Below are positions 54,480-63,849 of a DNA stretch of 64,000 nucleotides, piece after piece. Below the pieces are notes generated by a model. It saw nothing but the letters and a program-made list of their open reading frames with translations, had not been told where the DNA came from and did not search any database. The position numbers and the translations under genes are program-made. This DNA is from Synechococcus sp. BIOS-E4-1. Its GTDB lineage: Bacteria > Cyanobacteriota > Cyanobacteriia > PCC-6307 > Cyanobiaceae. The stretch is from assembly GCF_014279995.1 (NCBI RefSeq), contig NZ_CP047935.1:1819494-1883493 (forward strand). The letters run 5' to 3'. Numbering within the stretch: position 1 is the first letter of the stretch; every line of letters begins with the position of its first letter.

Positions 54480-54732
54480 TCAAATCTCAAATTAGCAGCG
54501 ATTCAGAGGTCGACAAGCAACATCAACTACGAGGTATCAAATGTGACAATTCAGTCCTAATCTCAGAACGCATCTAAAGGATTTGCTTGTTTTTCGAAAA
54601 AAAGTGCAAAGATCATCAGTAAAAAATTCTACCGAAGTAGTCCTTTTCAGTCATTTTTCAGTCTTCTTTAATTGCCAGATCAATCTTAGAGCTCTAGCAT
54701 TTTTACAGAGTTGCAACAGCCCATCCACGCAA

Positions 54733-54993
54733 ATGAACTTAAGTGAGTTAGACGTCCATCATTCAGCAACAGTCGTTGGTGTCAGTAGCGACGGAAGTGA
54801 CTTGAGCAATTCCTTCAAGGATCGTCTGGAAGCAATGGGAATAAGGAAAGGTAGAACGGTACGAGTAATGCGCAAGGCTCCTGGTGGAGATCCTTACGAA
54901 GTAAGAGTTGGCAGCACCACTGAAATTGCTATACGAAAGTCTGAGGCAGCTCTGGTTGAAATCACAGATGTCTTAGACACCAAAAAATCATGA
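54733..54993 (+). CDS. feoA: Ferrous iron transport protein A
   Basis: 86 residues from ATG 54733 (MNLSELDVHHSATVVGVSSD); the frame opens further up but is unrelated. SH3-like FeoA domain: LEAMGIRKGRTVRVMRKAPG, DPYEVRVGSTTEIAIRKSEA. FeoA assists the FeoB channel; 43 bp ahead of feoB. Confidence 0.88.
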   Translation: MNLSELDVHHSATVVGVSSDGSDLSNSFKDRLEAMGIRKGRTVRVMRKAPGGDPYEVRVGSTTEIAIRKSEAALVEITDVLDTKKS

Positions 54994-55036
54994 CCCTGTC
55001 CCTTCATTCTTTTTCAACTAGTTCTAAAACTTCATC

Positions 55037-56881
55037 ATGATCACCGCAGAAACTGGTAAAACAATCCAGACAAAAAACGAATTACCAAGGATCGTTTTTA
55101 TAGGTCAACCTAATACAGGTAAATCAACTTTCTTCAATCGTGTCACCAACGCGACTGCAGGAGTCGCTAACTGGCCTGGCTTGACGGTTGATTTCATGCA
55201 GGCGAAAGTTGAACGCGATGGGAAAACCGTCGAATTTGTCGACCTGCCTGGAATCTACGATCTCGATGGATTCACTGAGGATGAGAAGGTTGTTCAGGAT
55301 TTTTTACAGCAATACAATTTTGATTTAGTTGTTTGCGTTGTTAATGCATCTCAGATTGATAGACAAATACTTATTCCACTGCAACTCAAAAAACTTGGTA
55401 TTCCGAGTTTAGTTGCACTCAACATGGCTGATGAGGTTAAACGCTTTGGGGTGAAAATTAACACCTAGAAGCTGTCTCAGTACCTTGAAATGCCTGTCTT
55501 TACGATCAGTGCAAAATACGGCGCTGGCTGCAGTCTGGCAATCGATGGGATCTGGAATACTGTTAACGACATCAAAGATTCATACAAGGTATCCGAGCTT
55601 GTTGAATTCTGCCGAGAGAATAAGATTAGCGATGAAGAAATTCAAGAATCCCTAGATCAAGGTATTGAAATGCCACCAGAAAATCTGGTGACATTTACGA
55701 ACCGAATGGATGCAGTGCTTCTGCATCCGATTTTCGGATTGCCAATCTTTTTCCTGACCATGTTGGCCCTCTTCCTCTTTATCTGGAATGTGGGCATGCC
55801 AGCGCAGGATCCGGTTGGGGACTTCACGGATTGGTTACAAGCAACTGTCTTAGAACCAGGATTGAGCTTTCTCCCTGAGATCGTTAAAGATTTTGTAATT
55901 AGTGGACCTTATACAGGATTCGCTTCGTTGCTCGGCTTTGTGCCACTTGTTGCCTTCTTCTTTGTGGTGATGACGGCTCTCGAAGACAGTGGTTATCTCT
56001 CAAGAGCTGCATATCTGATGGACAACATCATGCGCAAGGCAGGTCTTGACGGCCGAGGATTCGTCATGCAGTTGTTTGGATTTGGCTGTAATGTCCCTGC
56101 GATCATGGGAACAAGAACCATTCGTTCACGCAGTCAGAGATTGCTTTCGATTCTGGTTATCCCATTCGCATTATGTTCTGCAAGACTACAAGTTTTTGTT
56201 TTCTTCCTGGGAATCATCCTGCCCAGCTATTTGGGTGCTGTAGCCCTATGGCTGCTTTACATCATCAGCTTTATCGTGGCATTTGTGATGGCGATGATTT
56301 TCAATGCCAGTGGACAGTTCAAGTCAAAAGATCCGTTTGTCATTGAATTGCCCCCTTACAGAACTCCAACATTCAAACAAGTTGCATTGAATGTATGGAG
56401 TGAAATGAAGACGTTCGTTCAAAAACTATCAGTCTTCATGATTATTGGTACGACGATCACTTGGTTCCTTACTAATTATCCTGGTGGATCCGAAGGATTG
56501 AATACCTACGCAGGACAAATCGGAACTTTCTTCCAACCCTTGATGGCTCCTTTGGGCATCAATCCGTTGTTGACTGTTTCACTCATTATTGGCTTCGTCG
56601 CCAAGGAAGTTCAATTGGCTGCAGTTGCGACAATGTATGGATTGAGTGAAGGAAGTGATGCACTCAAAACAACACTGGGAGGTGCTATCAACTTCCGGCA
56701 AGGTTTCAGTTACTGTCTTTTCAGCCTTCTGTACGTTCCATGCTTAACGACTGTTGCAACCATTTGGGGTGAAACAAAGTCAGCCAGGTTCACCCTATTT
56801 TCTGTTGCTGTATCAATGATCGTTGCCTGGGTTGTTGCTTTTGGATTCTATCAGATATACGGTTTGATCTTCACCTCTTAA
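55037..56881 (+). pseudogene. feoB: Ferrous iron transporter FeoB interrupted by one in-frame amber codon
   Basis: Two frames in the same register, 55037-55468 and 55490-56881, are separated only by TAG at 55466-55468. The first part is the G domain: VFIGQPNTGKSTFFNRVTNA (G1), ANWPGLT (G2), VDLPGIYDL (G3), VALNMADEV (G4). The second begins KLSQYLEMPVFTISAKYGAG (G5) and continues with the membrane part, including GFGCNVPAIMGTR. Without the stop the protein is 614 residues, normal for FeoB. A CAG or GAG to TAG change would explain it. Options are recent inactivation, sequencing error, split subunits or suppression; the ATG at 55490 could start the second part. Confidence 0.85.
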
Positions 56882-56899
56882 ATCCAATAAACTTAAAAC

Positions 56900-56935
56900 C
56901 CGATGGTATTTCCATGAATTGCCATCGGTTTTTTT
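56900..56935 (+). terminator. Terminator after feoB
   Basis: Stem CCGATGG (56900-56906) with CCATCGG (56922-56928), loop of 15, then a run of seven T. Ends the feo transcript about 20 bp after the stop. Confidence 0.75.
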
Positions 56936-57146
56936 ATTGTCTGTTCTGCATCATGACATCGATATCCACAAGTTGGATGCAATCATCGAGAATCACCATT
57001 GCCGGTTAACAATTTAAAGCGAAACAAGTACATTTACTGAAGGGAATTCGATCCCGATATCTTTTTACTAATTGTTTACTGTGAAATCTGCGACTAATAT
57101 TTTGGAAAACATTACATTCTAATCAATCAAAGTAATGATGATTTAA

Positions 57147-57839
57147 TCATGCAGCTCTATGTTCCAGGGGTGTAAAGTCCCAACCTATTGGAGTTGAAGA
57201 GATATTTTTTTCTCGATGAGTCTGATAAAGGTCTTCAATCTCAATGCAAGCTTTGTCATAGGCATACCAACCCATCATGCGCCTTGAATGTGCTCGACCT
57301 CTTTTATCAACAGACTGATCCACCGTGACACCATTGGTTTCAGCACTCTCAAAAGCGCTTAAAAGAGGAATTTGAGAGTTTAAAACATGAATACCAAAAC
57401 CTTCAAGGATTTCAATGGCTGAATCTGCTGAAGATTTTTTACGCGAATCAACCTTAACCAACAAAGCAGCATAAGGAATACGATAATTGTTTAACAACGT
57501 CGACATTTCAACAGTTAATTCTAACGAGCGACTCTGAGGAGTCGTAGGAAGGACAATAATATCAGAGCCTTCAACAAGATTTTTAAGTTCTTCTTCGTTG
57601 CTGCTTGCTTGACCATCTGTCACAACAATATCCGCACCTCTAGCTGCTTTAGCTGCTGCTTCAATGGGAATCACGGGGTAGGGAAGCAATTCACGTGCTG
57701 CATAAGCAGTTGCCGATCGATTTCTGTCCGCATCAATCAAAGCAACTTTCTTTTGTTGATGGGCCCAAATGGCAGCAAAATGAACGCTCGTACATGTTTT
57801 TGCAACTCCTCCTTTCTGACCGAAAACAGTGATAAACAT
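57147..57839 (-). CDS. Orphan ParA-family ATPase
   Basis: 230 residues. Deviant Walker A FGQKGGVAKTCTSVHFA (KGGVAKT), Walker A' IDADRNRSATAY, Walker B IVVTDGQ. No ParB or parS is adjacent. ParA proteins of this small type position plasmids, carboxysomes (McdA) or other cargo. A partner gene may lie elsewhere. AT-rich neighbourhood; flanked by wide gaps. Confidence 0.82.
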   Translation of the reverse strand: MFITVFGQKGGVAKTCTSVHFAAIWAHQQKKVALIDADRNRSATAYAARELLPYPVIPIEAAAKAARGADIVVTDGQASSNEEELKNLVEGSDIIVLPTTPQSRSLELTVEMSTLLNNYRIPYAALLVKVDSRKKSSADSAIEILEGFGIHVLNSQIPLLSAFESAETNGVTVDQSVDKRGRAHSRRMMGWYAYDKACIEIEDLYQTHREKNISSTPIGWDFTPLEHRAA

Positions 57840-58199
57840 TGTTTGGAAGGAATTTTTAATATCATTACGTCAACAAGCAAGATGTCAAGTGCTTTTAAGC
57901 TCCATGTCATATCCGAAACATAATGAAGAATCAGCTGTTCCTGCATGAGTCACAGGAAAAAAAGAGGATCAACAAGATCACAAATCAAATATTTACTTGA
58001 TCAAGATGGGCCAAAGCCAAAACAAGCCAAAATATGCGATCGGAACTCACCGAAAGCTCAACCGGGCAAGCCACAGATTGATAGCAATCAACGAGTTGTC
58101 TAGAGTTCTTGCTTCTTGATTGACATGAAATTGCTCATCCATCCATGTGATGTTCTACTCAAGAGAGATCGTTGGACGAATCCCAACGCCAATAAAAAA
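57840..58199. other. Intergenic stretch after the ParA gene start
   Basis: No convincing open frame. It probably holds the ParA promoter on the minus strand. Nothing else recognised. Confidence 0.4.
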
Positions 58200-58223
58200 C
58201 GGGGCGGTATCCCTATCGCCCCG
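58200..58223 (-). terminator. Strong hairpin terminator, minus strand
   Basis: Perfect 7-bp GC-rich stem CGGGGCG / CGCCCCG (58200-58206 / 58217-58223), loop GTATCCCTAT, then GTTTTTTA on the minus strand. It must end a leftward RNA that begins upstream (58224-58540), where no clear gene exists. Confidence 0.75.
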
Positions 58224-58317
58224 ACTGAGAACAAATGTCTGAGGCAAGGAATCCAGACACGTTAATTATCACGAATAATGAGGGACGACTGTGGATCCAC
58301 TGGTCTATCCGGAGGAT

Positions 58318-58446
58318 TCATCCATCAATCGTGCCAGCACTCCTCCTGACTTCAGCGCGAATCAGACCGAAATAAGAGGCAGCCAGCAACAGCAGATGAC
58401 ATGAGCCTTTGCTTGGAATGCCTGACCAGTGCACAAACCAATGCAC
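58318..58446 (-). CDS. Doubtful 42-aa ORF before a strong terminator
   Basis: GTG at 58446 opens a frame with VHWFVHWSGIPSKGSCHLLL then LAASYFGLIRAEVRRSAGTI. One short hydrophobic run. It may be a small membrane peptide or the region may instead be an sRNA ending at the terminator at 58200. Confidence 0.22.
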   Translation of the reverse strand: MHWFVHWSGIPSKGSCHLLLLAASYFGLIRAEVRRSAGTIDG

Positions 58447-58547
58447 GATCTGAGCTCAGTGGCAGGAACCTGAGAATGATCAAACAGTCACGGCTCGTTG
58501 CATGAAATCACACGTGATGATCACTGCTTCTGGCCAGATTACTCTCT

Positions 58548-58688
58548 ATGAACGAAAATTCAAACGAAACTCTGCCTCAACAGGAGGACGTTGAAAGCTT
58601 CACCGCTTGGATGAAACGCAACCGTCTCGACAGTGGTCAGCCGTGGTTGTTTTATGGCGAAGATGAGTTGTTCGAAGATGTGGTCTAA
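58548..58688 (+). CDS. Small acidic hypothetical protein, 46 aa
   Basis: ATG 58548 to TAA 58688. MNENSNETLPQQEDVESFTA, WMKRNRLDSGQPWLFYGEDE, LFEDVV: acidic ends with a basic middle, compact and protein-like in codon choice. No family recognised. Confidence 0.55.
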   Translation: MNENSNETLPQQEDVESFTAWMKRNRLDSGQPWLFYGEDELFEDVV

Positions 58689-58914
58689 GCAAAATCGGCC
58701 TGAAAATATCTAATCTATTATTGAACGAATTGAATGAATAGTAAGCCATGAGCTTATCAACCCCATGGTTTTCCAGCACCTTTAAATTTGCCACAAAAAC
58801 ACAAAACAAATCTCAATTCATCCGATCGAGAAACAATTAATTGGCAATATTATAAAAATTAGTACCCATCAATTTTACGGCCATTAATTATTCACAACGC
58901 GAGCAATGGCGCGA

Positions 58915-59256
58915 CTAGGCAACTCGATTCTCGCCAGAAATGGCTTGACTCAGTAGCCCGGGAGAAACATTTCCTGTGTTGGAATCAAGGAACCACTGTT
59001 CGAGCTCTATGAATTGAATCATCTCAAAAATTTCATTCACAGACGCCAAGTCTTGTTGCATGAATTCCATAACCACTCTGATTTTTGCATAAACTTCGAT
59101 CTCTGATCCGCAAAAATATCGAACAGGGCCTTGAACACCTCGACTAATGTATTGGTTGAGGAATCTTTCAAGGCTGTCTTTCTCGTATCCATCCGCAATC
59201 GAACTCTTTAGCTCAATACATTTTATTGTGAAATAGCTGACTGATGCATCAGACAT
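58915..59256 (-). CDS. Hypothetical protein, 113 aa
   Basis: Soluble, helical. YFTIKCIELKSSIADGYEKD and VYAKIRVVMEFMQQDLASVN. No signal or membrane segment. It may be part of an accessory stretch. No family recognised. Confidence 0.45.
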   Translation of the reverse strand: MSDASVSYFTIKCIELKSSIADGYEKDSLERFLNQYISRGVQGPVRYFCGSEIEVYAKIRVVMEFMQQDLASVNEIFEMIQFIELEQWFLDSNTGNVSPGLLSQAISGENRVA

Positions 59257-59625
59257 GGATCAAAAAAAATTTGCGTCATGCTAGTGGTCTTGATTCTGCC
59301 TCTGCGGACAACCATATACACCCTTCATCTACTTAAAGCACTATGAGCAGGCCTGACTGGCCAGAAGAAAGACCCGATGTTTAGATAAAGAGAGTCCTAT
59401 TCTCTAGAAAAAACTTTCAACCAAATTACGATAAAGGCCATCAGGGTTTGTCATTACCATAGATCAACAGCACGAAGTTTGACCATAAACTTTGTCAAGC
59501 ATGACTGGATGATTGCTACTACTGCAAAACGATCTAGCCACAAGAAACAAATATTTTACAACCAAAGAGTTGAATTTGGATCAAAAATGATCAACATTCC
59601 ATCCTTATTTTAACCTGAACCTTGT
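59257..59625. other. AT-rich intergenic stretch before polyphosphate kinase gene end
   Basis: Nothing convincing found on either strand: no open frame of note, no tRNA-like arm, no strong hairpin. Confidence 0.45.
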
Positions 59626-60579
59626 TCAATAGGGGTAGCCATTAGGAACAAAGAATTGTTCGTTAATGGGAGGGCGTGCATAATCACCTTTTTTGGGTCT
59701 GGGAGGAAGCTTGATCCCAGGTGGAGTCATGTCTTCCCATGGCACCTTAGTGAGTACATGGCGAAGACAATTGAGTCTGGCTCTCCTCTTATCATCTGCT
59801 TCAACAGTGAACCATGGAGCCTCAGGGATATTAGTTCGCGTAAACATTTCATCCTTTGCCCTTGAAAAATCAACCCAACGATTACGAGCCTCAAGATCCA
59901 TCGGACTCAACTTCCAACGGCGTGTGGGATCATCAATGCGCGACTGAAAACGCATTTCCTGCTCGGTGTCGCTGACAGAAAACCAATACTTGAGAACAAG
60001 AATGCCGCTGCGCACCAGCATCCGTTCAAATTCAGGAGCATCATCAAGAAACTGTTCGACCTGTTCAGGGCTACAGAAGCCCATCACACGCTCAACACCG
60101 GCTCGGTTGTACCAGCTTCGATCGAATACAACAATCTCACCAGCAGCAGGAAAATGTTCCACATAGCGCTGGAAATACCACTGGCTTTTTTGGCGCTCCG
60201 TTGGTGTTCCCAATGCCACAACCCTGCAACCTCTTGGATTCAGTGGTTCGGTCAATCGTTTGATCGTGCCGCCTTTTCCAGCAGCATCACGCCCTTCAAA
60301 GAGAACGATCATCCGATAGCCGGTTTCACGAATCCAGTACTGCATTCTGACCAGATCAGTCTGCAGGCGGATCAATTCAGCCTCATAAAGCTTCTTGTTC
60401 AGCCTTTTAATCTTTTGATGTTGATCTTCCATGAGATCGCCAAGCAGCTCTGATGGACTGTCAATGTCCTGTGCACTGCCGCCGAGGCTTGCAAGAGCAA
60501 CTTCAGAGGCGCGGCCTGACCGACTTTTGTCCTTGGCTTGATCGTGTTTTTTTGCCTTGCTCTTGTCCTTGTTGCCCAT
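59626..60579 (-). CDS. ppk2: Polyphosphate kinase 2 family protein
   Basis: 317 residues. Lys-rich N-terminus (about 1-30), then Walker A GRDAAGKGGTIKRL, and FDRSWYNRAGVERVMGFCS with the lid/Walker B elements; DPTRRWKLSPMDLEARNRW follows. PPK2 enzymes use polyphosphate to phosphorylate ADP or GDP (or the reverse). One-domain class I or II; exact nucleotide unknown. Confidence 0.9.
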   Translation of the reverse strand: MGNKDKSKAKKHDQAKDKSRSGRASEVALASLGGSAQDIDSPSELLGDLMEDQHQKIKRLNKKLYEAELIRLQTDLVRMQYWIRETGYRMIVLFEGRDAAGKGGTIKRLTEPLNPRGCRVVALGTPTERQKSQWYFQRYVEHFPAAGEIVVFDRSWYNRAGVERVMGFCSPEQVEQFLDDAPEFERMLVRSGILVLKYWFSVSDTEQEMRFQSRIDDPTRRWKLSPMDLEARNRWVDFSRAKDEMFTRTNIPEAPWFTVEADDKRRARLNCLRHVLTKVPWEDMTPPGIKLPPRPKKGDYARPPINEQFFVPNGYPY

Positions 60580-60654
60580 GTTCTGAACAAATCCGTTCCT
60601 ATTAGTGGCAGAAGACGTGACTAGCTCACCAACAGCTCCAGTTTTTCTCAGATT

Positions 60655-62004
60655 TCAGCTCGCCAGTGACGCGGACTGACCATCCGGCCAAGGCAGGCTG
60701 AAACGGATCGCAAACCTGCCTAGATCAGTGCCTGAATCGGTATTGGCGCGATGGATGCACTCCAGCCTGCCGCCATGCAAACGGGCGACATGAGACACAA
60801 TGGCTAGCCCTAGACCGCAATGGCCCTGCTGACCGCGTGATGAATCAAGGCGGTGAAAGGGCTGCAAAGCCTCTTCCCATTGCTGGGCAGGCATCCCTTT
60901 GCCTTGATCCCAGACATCGATACAGCAGCGTTCATTTTCGACATGCAAACGCAGAGTGACAGGGGCCACTCCATAGGAGAAAGCGTTATCAATCAAGTTG
61001 GCGATTGCACGACCGAGGGCAACGGGTTTGACCGAAACGGACAGCGGAGCCAGATCAAGACGCAATTGATCTGCCGGATGGCTGCTGGCCACCTCCGCCA
61101 GCAATTGATCCAGGGGAACTTGAACCGATGTTTCACTGTCACCACCGCCGGCAAACAGCAAAAACTGTCCAGTGATTCTCTCCAAAGATTGAAGGTCACC
61201 AGCACAACGCTCCCGCTCATCTGCTGAGAGCTGTGGCATGGCCAGACGGAACTGAAGACGGGTGATCGGTGCTCTCAGATCATGCGCGATCCCGGCAAGC
61301 ATGGTGGCCCGCTCTCGACGATTGTCAGCCAGCCTCTCCACCATGGCGTTGAAACGCTGAGTGAGGCGCTGGACCTCAGGAGCTCCACGAGCCGCGACAG
61401 CATCAGGGTCCTCGCCTTCACCGACTCTGGAAAGCGCTTTCTCTAACCCACGCAAAGGTGCCTCCACCTCCACCAGCAGAAACAAGCCACCGCAGATGAT
61501 GCCAGCGCCCACGAGGGAAAGTCCGAGCAGTGTTGGTTCCGGAGGCCAATGCATCATCGAGGGCACGTCCACACGCAGCCAGATGGGCTCCAGAGGGGAA
61601 ATCAGTTCGATCCAGACGCTACGTTCTCCGCGGGCAGCCCGGTCGGGCAAGACCATTGGGCAATGGGAGAGTCGTTGACAAAGCTGAATTTGCAACGCAT
61701 CTGCCTGACGTTTGAAAGCCGCTGAGGGTGGCAGAGGTGCGGGTTTCGGGCGAACCGTGACCTCGAGATCAAGACCGCTCAGTTCCGCGACCAGATGAGG
61801 TGGATAACGCTCGAGTGCCAGCTCAGTGAGTCGCACGTTCAGGGCTAGCTCTCTGCCGAGCTGAATGGTTTGCAACTGCTCCAGTTGACGACCGAAGAGA
61901 GCCTGGAAGACCACCAGGCAAAAGGCCGAACTACCGAGGGCCAGTCCTCCCCAGCCCAGCAAAGCAGTGAAACGCTTCTGCCAAGGACGGGAAGGCATCG
62001 ACAA
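60655..62004 (-). CDS. Sensor histidine kinase, EnvZ-like
   Basis: 449 residues. Two membrane helices (about 14-34 and 155-178) around a periplasmic domain, a HAMP domain (about 180-230), H-box MLAGIAHDLRAPITRLQFRL (phospho-His), N-box NLIDNAFSYGV, G-boxes DQGKGMP and GHCGLGLAIVSHVARLHGG. The response regulator gene is directly upstream (18-bp gap). Confidence 0.9.
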   Translation of the reverse strand: MSMPSRPWQKRFTALLGWGGLALGSSAFCLVVFQALFGRQLEQLQTIQLGRELALNVRLTELALERYPPHLVAELSGLDLEVTVRPKPAPLPPSAAFKRQADALQIQLCQRLSHCPMVLPDRAARGERSVWIELISPLEPIWLRVDVPSMMHWPPEPTLLGLSLVGAGIICGGLFLLVEVEAPLRGLEKALSRVGEGEDPDAVAARGAPEVQRLTQRFNAMVERLADNRRERATMLAGIAHDLRAPITRLQFRLAMPQLSADERERCAGDLQSLERITGQFLLFAGGGDSETSVQVPLDQLLAEVASSHPADQLRLDLAPLSVSVKPVALGRAIANLIDNAFSYGVAPVTLRLHVENERCCIDVWDQGKGMPAQQWEEALQPFHRLDSSRGQQGHCGLGLAIVSHVARLHGGRLECIHRANTDSGTDLGRFAIRFSLPWPDGQSASLAS

Positions 62005-62021
62005 CAGTCGTGAAAGAGAAA

Positions 62022-62747
62022 TCAGCGGGATCGCGGCTGGCCGTCAGGTACGAACACATAGCCATAACCCCAGACTGTTTGCAGGTAGCGCGGGCGGGTT
62101 GGATCCGGCTCCACCAATTTGCGCACTCTTGAAACCTGAACATCCATGCTGCGGCTGTCAGTATCGCAGCCGGGTCCACGGGCCAGCTCAATCAACCGCT
62201 CGCGCGAGAGAGGGCGATGAGGGTGCTGAACAAAGGACGCCAACAGGCTGAACTCGCCACTGGTAATGACAACAGGCTTGCCTTCACGGGTGAGCGTGCG
62301 GGCAGCCAGATCCAGCACGTTGTCTCCAAACACCACATCGCCACCCTCAGCCAGAGGTGTGCCTGCGGGCAGGGCACTGCGCCGCCTCAACACCGCTTCA
62401 ATCCGAGCTGAAAGCTCACGCGGCAGAAAAGGTTTGGCCAGGTAATCGTCAGCCCCCTGCTCCAGACCAATGATCCGGTCAACGCCCTCTGCTCGGGCCG
62501 TGAGCATCACCACCGGCAGGTCATCTCCGGCATCCCTGAGACGACGCAGTGCTGTCAGCCCATCATCCCCGGGCATCATCAGGTCGAGCACGATCAGATC
62601 AGGTCGCTGAAATTCCAGCCGAGCCTCAAGCTGCTTCACATCGCTGAGGCTGCGGACGTCATACCCCTGATCCAGCAGATAGGTCCCAACCATCTGACGC
62701 AAATCAGGGTCATCATCGACCACCCAGATCATCGAAGTGCGGGGCAT
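62022..62747 (-). CDS. OmpR-family response regulator
   Basis: 241 residues from ATG 62747 (MPRTSMIWVVDDDPDLRQMV); the frame extends to 62846 without protein character. Receiver: DDD acidic pocket, phospho-Asp in LIVLDLMMPGDDG, Lys in LAKPF. C-terminal winged helix: GEFSLLASFVQHPHRPLSRERL and VSRVRKLVEPDPTRPRYLQT. Partner of the adjacent kinase. Divergent from the EF-hand gene. Confidence 0.92.
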   Translation of the reverse strand: MPRTSMIWVVDDDPDLRQMVGTYLLDQGYDVRSLSDVKQLEARLEFQRPDLIVLDLMMPGDDGLTALRRLRDAGDDLPVVMLTARAEGVDRIIGLEQGADDYLAKPFLPRELSARIEAVLRRRSALPAGTPLAEGGDVVFGDNVLDLAARTLTREGKPVVITSGEFSLLASFVQHPHRPLSRERLIELARGPGCDTDSRSMDVQVSRVRKLVEPDPTRPRYLQTVWGYGYVFVPDGQPRSR

Positions 62748-62890
62748 GAGTTCTGTCGATGCTTCAAGTTGCACTGATCGTATGGATCCCTTTGCCTCCT
62801 GTCGCGCTGAAACGAACCTTGTCACAGCTGATCGGATCACTGTCACGACTCAGACATGTCCATGTCGCCCAATCTCCATATGCTCAACGA

Positions 62891-63355
62891 ATGGCGAAGT
62901 GCTTGTCACAACCGGTGTTGATGGCTTTCGTGCTGTTCGGGTTGCAAAGTCTTGGCCTGTTCTCCGCTGTTCTGGCAAGCCCACGGCATGTTCAGGTCTA
63001 TGGGAAACGCATGGAGGCACTGTTCATCCGAATGGATGTCAACGGTGACGGTCGGCTGGAAACGGGAGAAGTCCGGGGTCGGCCGTATTTCGAGAGACGA
63101 CTGCAACGGCCTGATTCACGGGGCTACTTGCTGCTGAAAGATCTCAGACCCCTGAGCCCTCATCCCAGTGGTCAGCGGCTGCAGAAACGCTTCCATCAGG
63201 CCGATCGCAATGGTGATGGTCGGATCGACCGGCATGAATGCCAATCACTACCTTGGTTGAGCAGAAATTTTGTGAGTTTCGATCTCGACGCCGATGGCGG
63301 ACTAACACTTGAGGAACTGTGGACGGTGCAGCGTTCGCTCGCTCCGCGCCCATGA
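62891..63355 (+). CDS. Secreted EF-hand calcium-binding protein
   Basis: 154 residues from ATG 62891; the longer frame from 62759 overlaps the divergent promoter. Signal peptide about 1-30 (VLFGLQSLGLFSAVLASP). Three EF-hand loops: DVNGDGRLETGE, DRNGDGRIDRHE and DLDADGGLTLEE. Likely periplasmic or extracellular Ca2+ binder. Adjacent to the two-component genes. Confidence 0.8.
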   Translation: MAKCLSQPVLMAFVLFGLQSLGLFSAVLASPRHVQVYGKRMEALFIRMDVNGDGRLETGEVRGRPYFERRLQRPDSRGYLLLKDLRPLSPHPSGQRLQKRFHQADRNGDGRIDRHECQSLPWLSRNFVSFDLDADGGLTLEELWTVQRSLAPRP

Positions 63356-63427
63356 TGTTGTTCGCGAATGATGTTTTTGGCGACTGATGTTTTTCATGAC
63401 TGATGTTTTTCGCGACTGATGCTTGCC
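63353..63427 (+). repeat. 16-bp tandem repeat overlapping the EF-hand stop codon
   Basis: Four units of exactly 16 bp (63353-63368, 63369-63384, 63385-63400, 63401-63416) and a partial fifth: TGATGTTGTTCGCGAA, TGATGTTTTTGGCGAC, TGATGTTTTTCATGAC, TGATGTTTTTCGCGAC, TGATGCTTGCC. The first TGA is the EF-hand stop codon. Confidence 0.8.
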
Positions 63428-63438
63428 GCCAAGGATGC

Positions 63439-63849
63439 TCAACGTCTGGGCCTGGATCGACGCTGAATCACTTGACTCGGCTTGGGCCGCTCAGAGCTGA
63501 ACAACCGTGTAAAGGATTTAACCAGGCGGAACACTCCAGACACCAGAGCCAAAAGGCCTGCGAGAAGAAGCATGGCAATCAGGATGACCGCGGCCAGACC
63601 AAGCAAGGCCTCCAGCAGCTGTCCCAGGCCTCGGATCAGATCAGCAATGGCTTCGCTGACCACCACCATGGCGTCGACCTTCTCAGGCAACCAGCTCAGA
63701 AATGCGAGCAACCCTGAACCAAGGGCCAGCAATAAAACACCCTCAAGCATCTGACGGCCGACTGAAACAGCCCTCGACCGGGGGCGCTTTCTGAACACTC
63801 TCCGAGTCTTTGGCACAGCACTAAGAGGTCTCAGATTTGGGGAATTCAT
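63439..63849 (-). CDS. Hypothetical membrane protein
   Basis: 136 residues. Basic N-terminus, then two long hydrophobic stretches (MLEGVLLLALGSGLLAFLSW, about 34-54; LLEALLGLAAVILIAMLLLA, about 78-105) and a basic tail with RRSRPRR. Membrane protein of unknown function. The start overlaps the stop of the preceding partial frame (ATGA). Confidence 0.6.
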   Translation of the reverse strand: MNSPNLRPLSAVPKTRRVFRKRPRSRAVSVGRQMLEGVLLLALGSGLLAFLSWLPEKVDAMVVVSEAIADLIRGLGQLLEALLGLAAVILIAMLLLAGLLALVSGVFRLVKSFTRLFSSERPKPSQVIQRRSRPRR

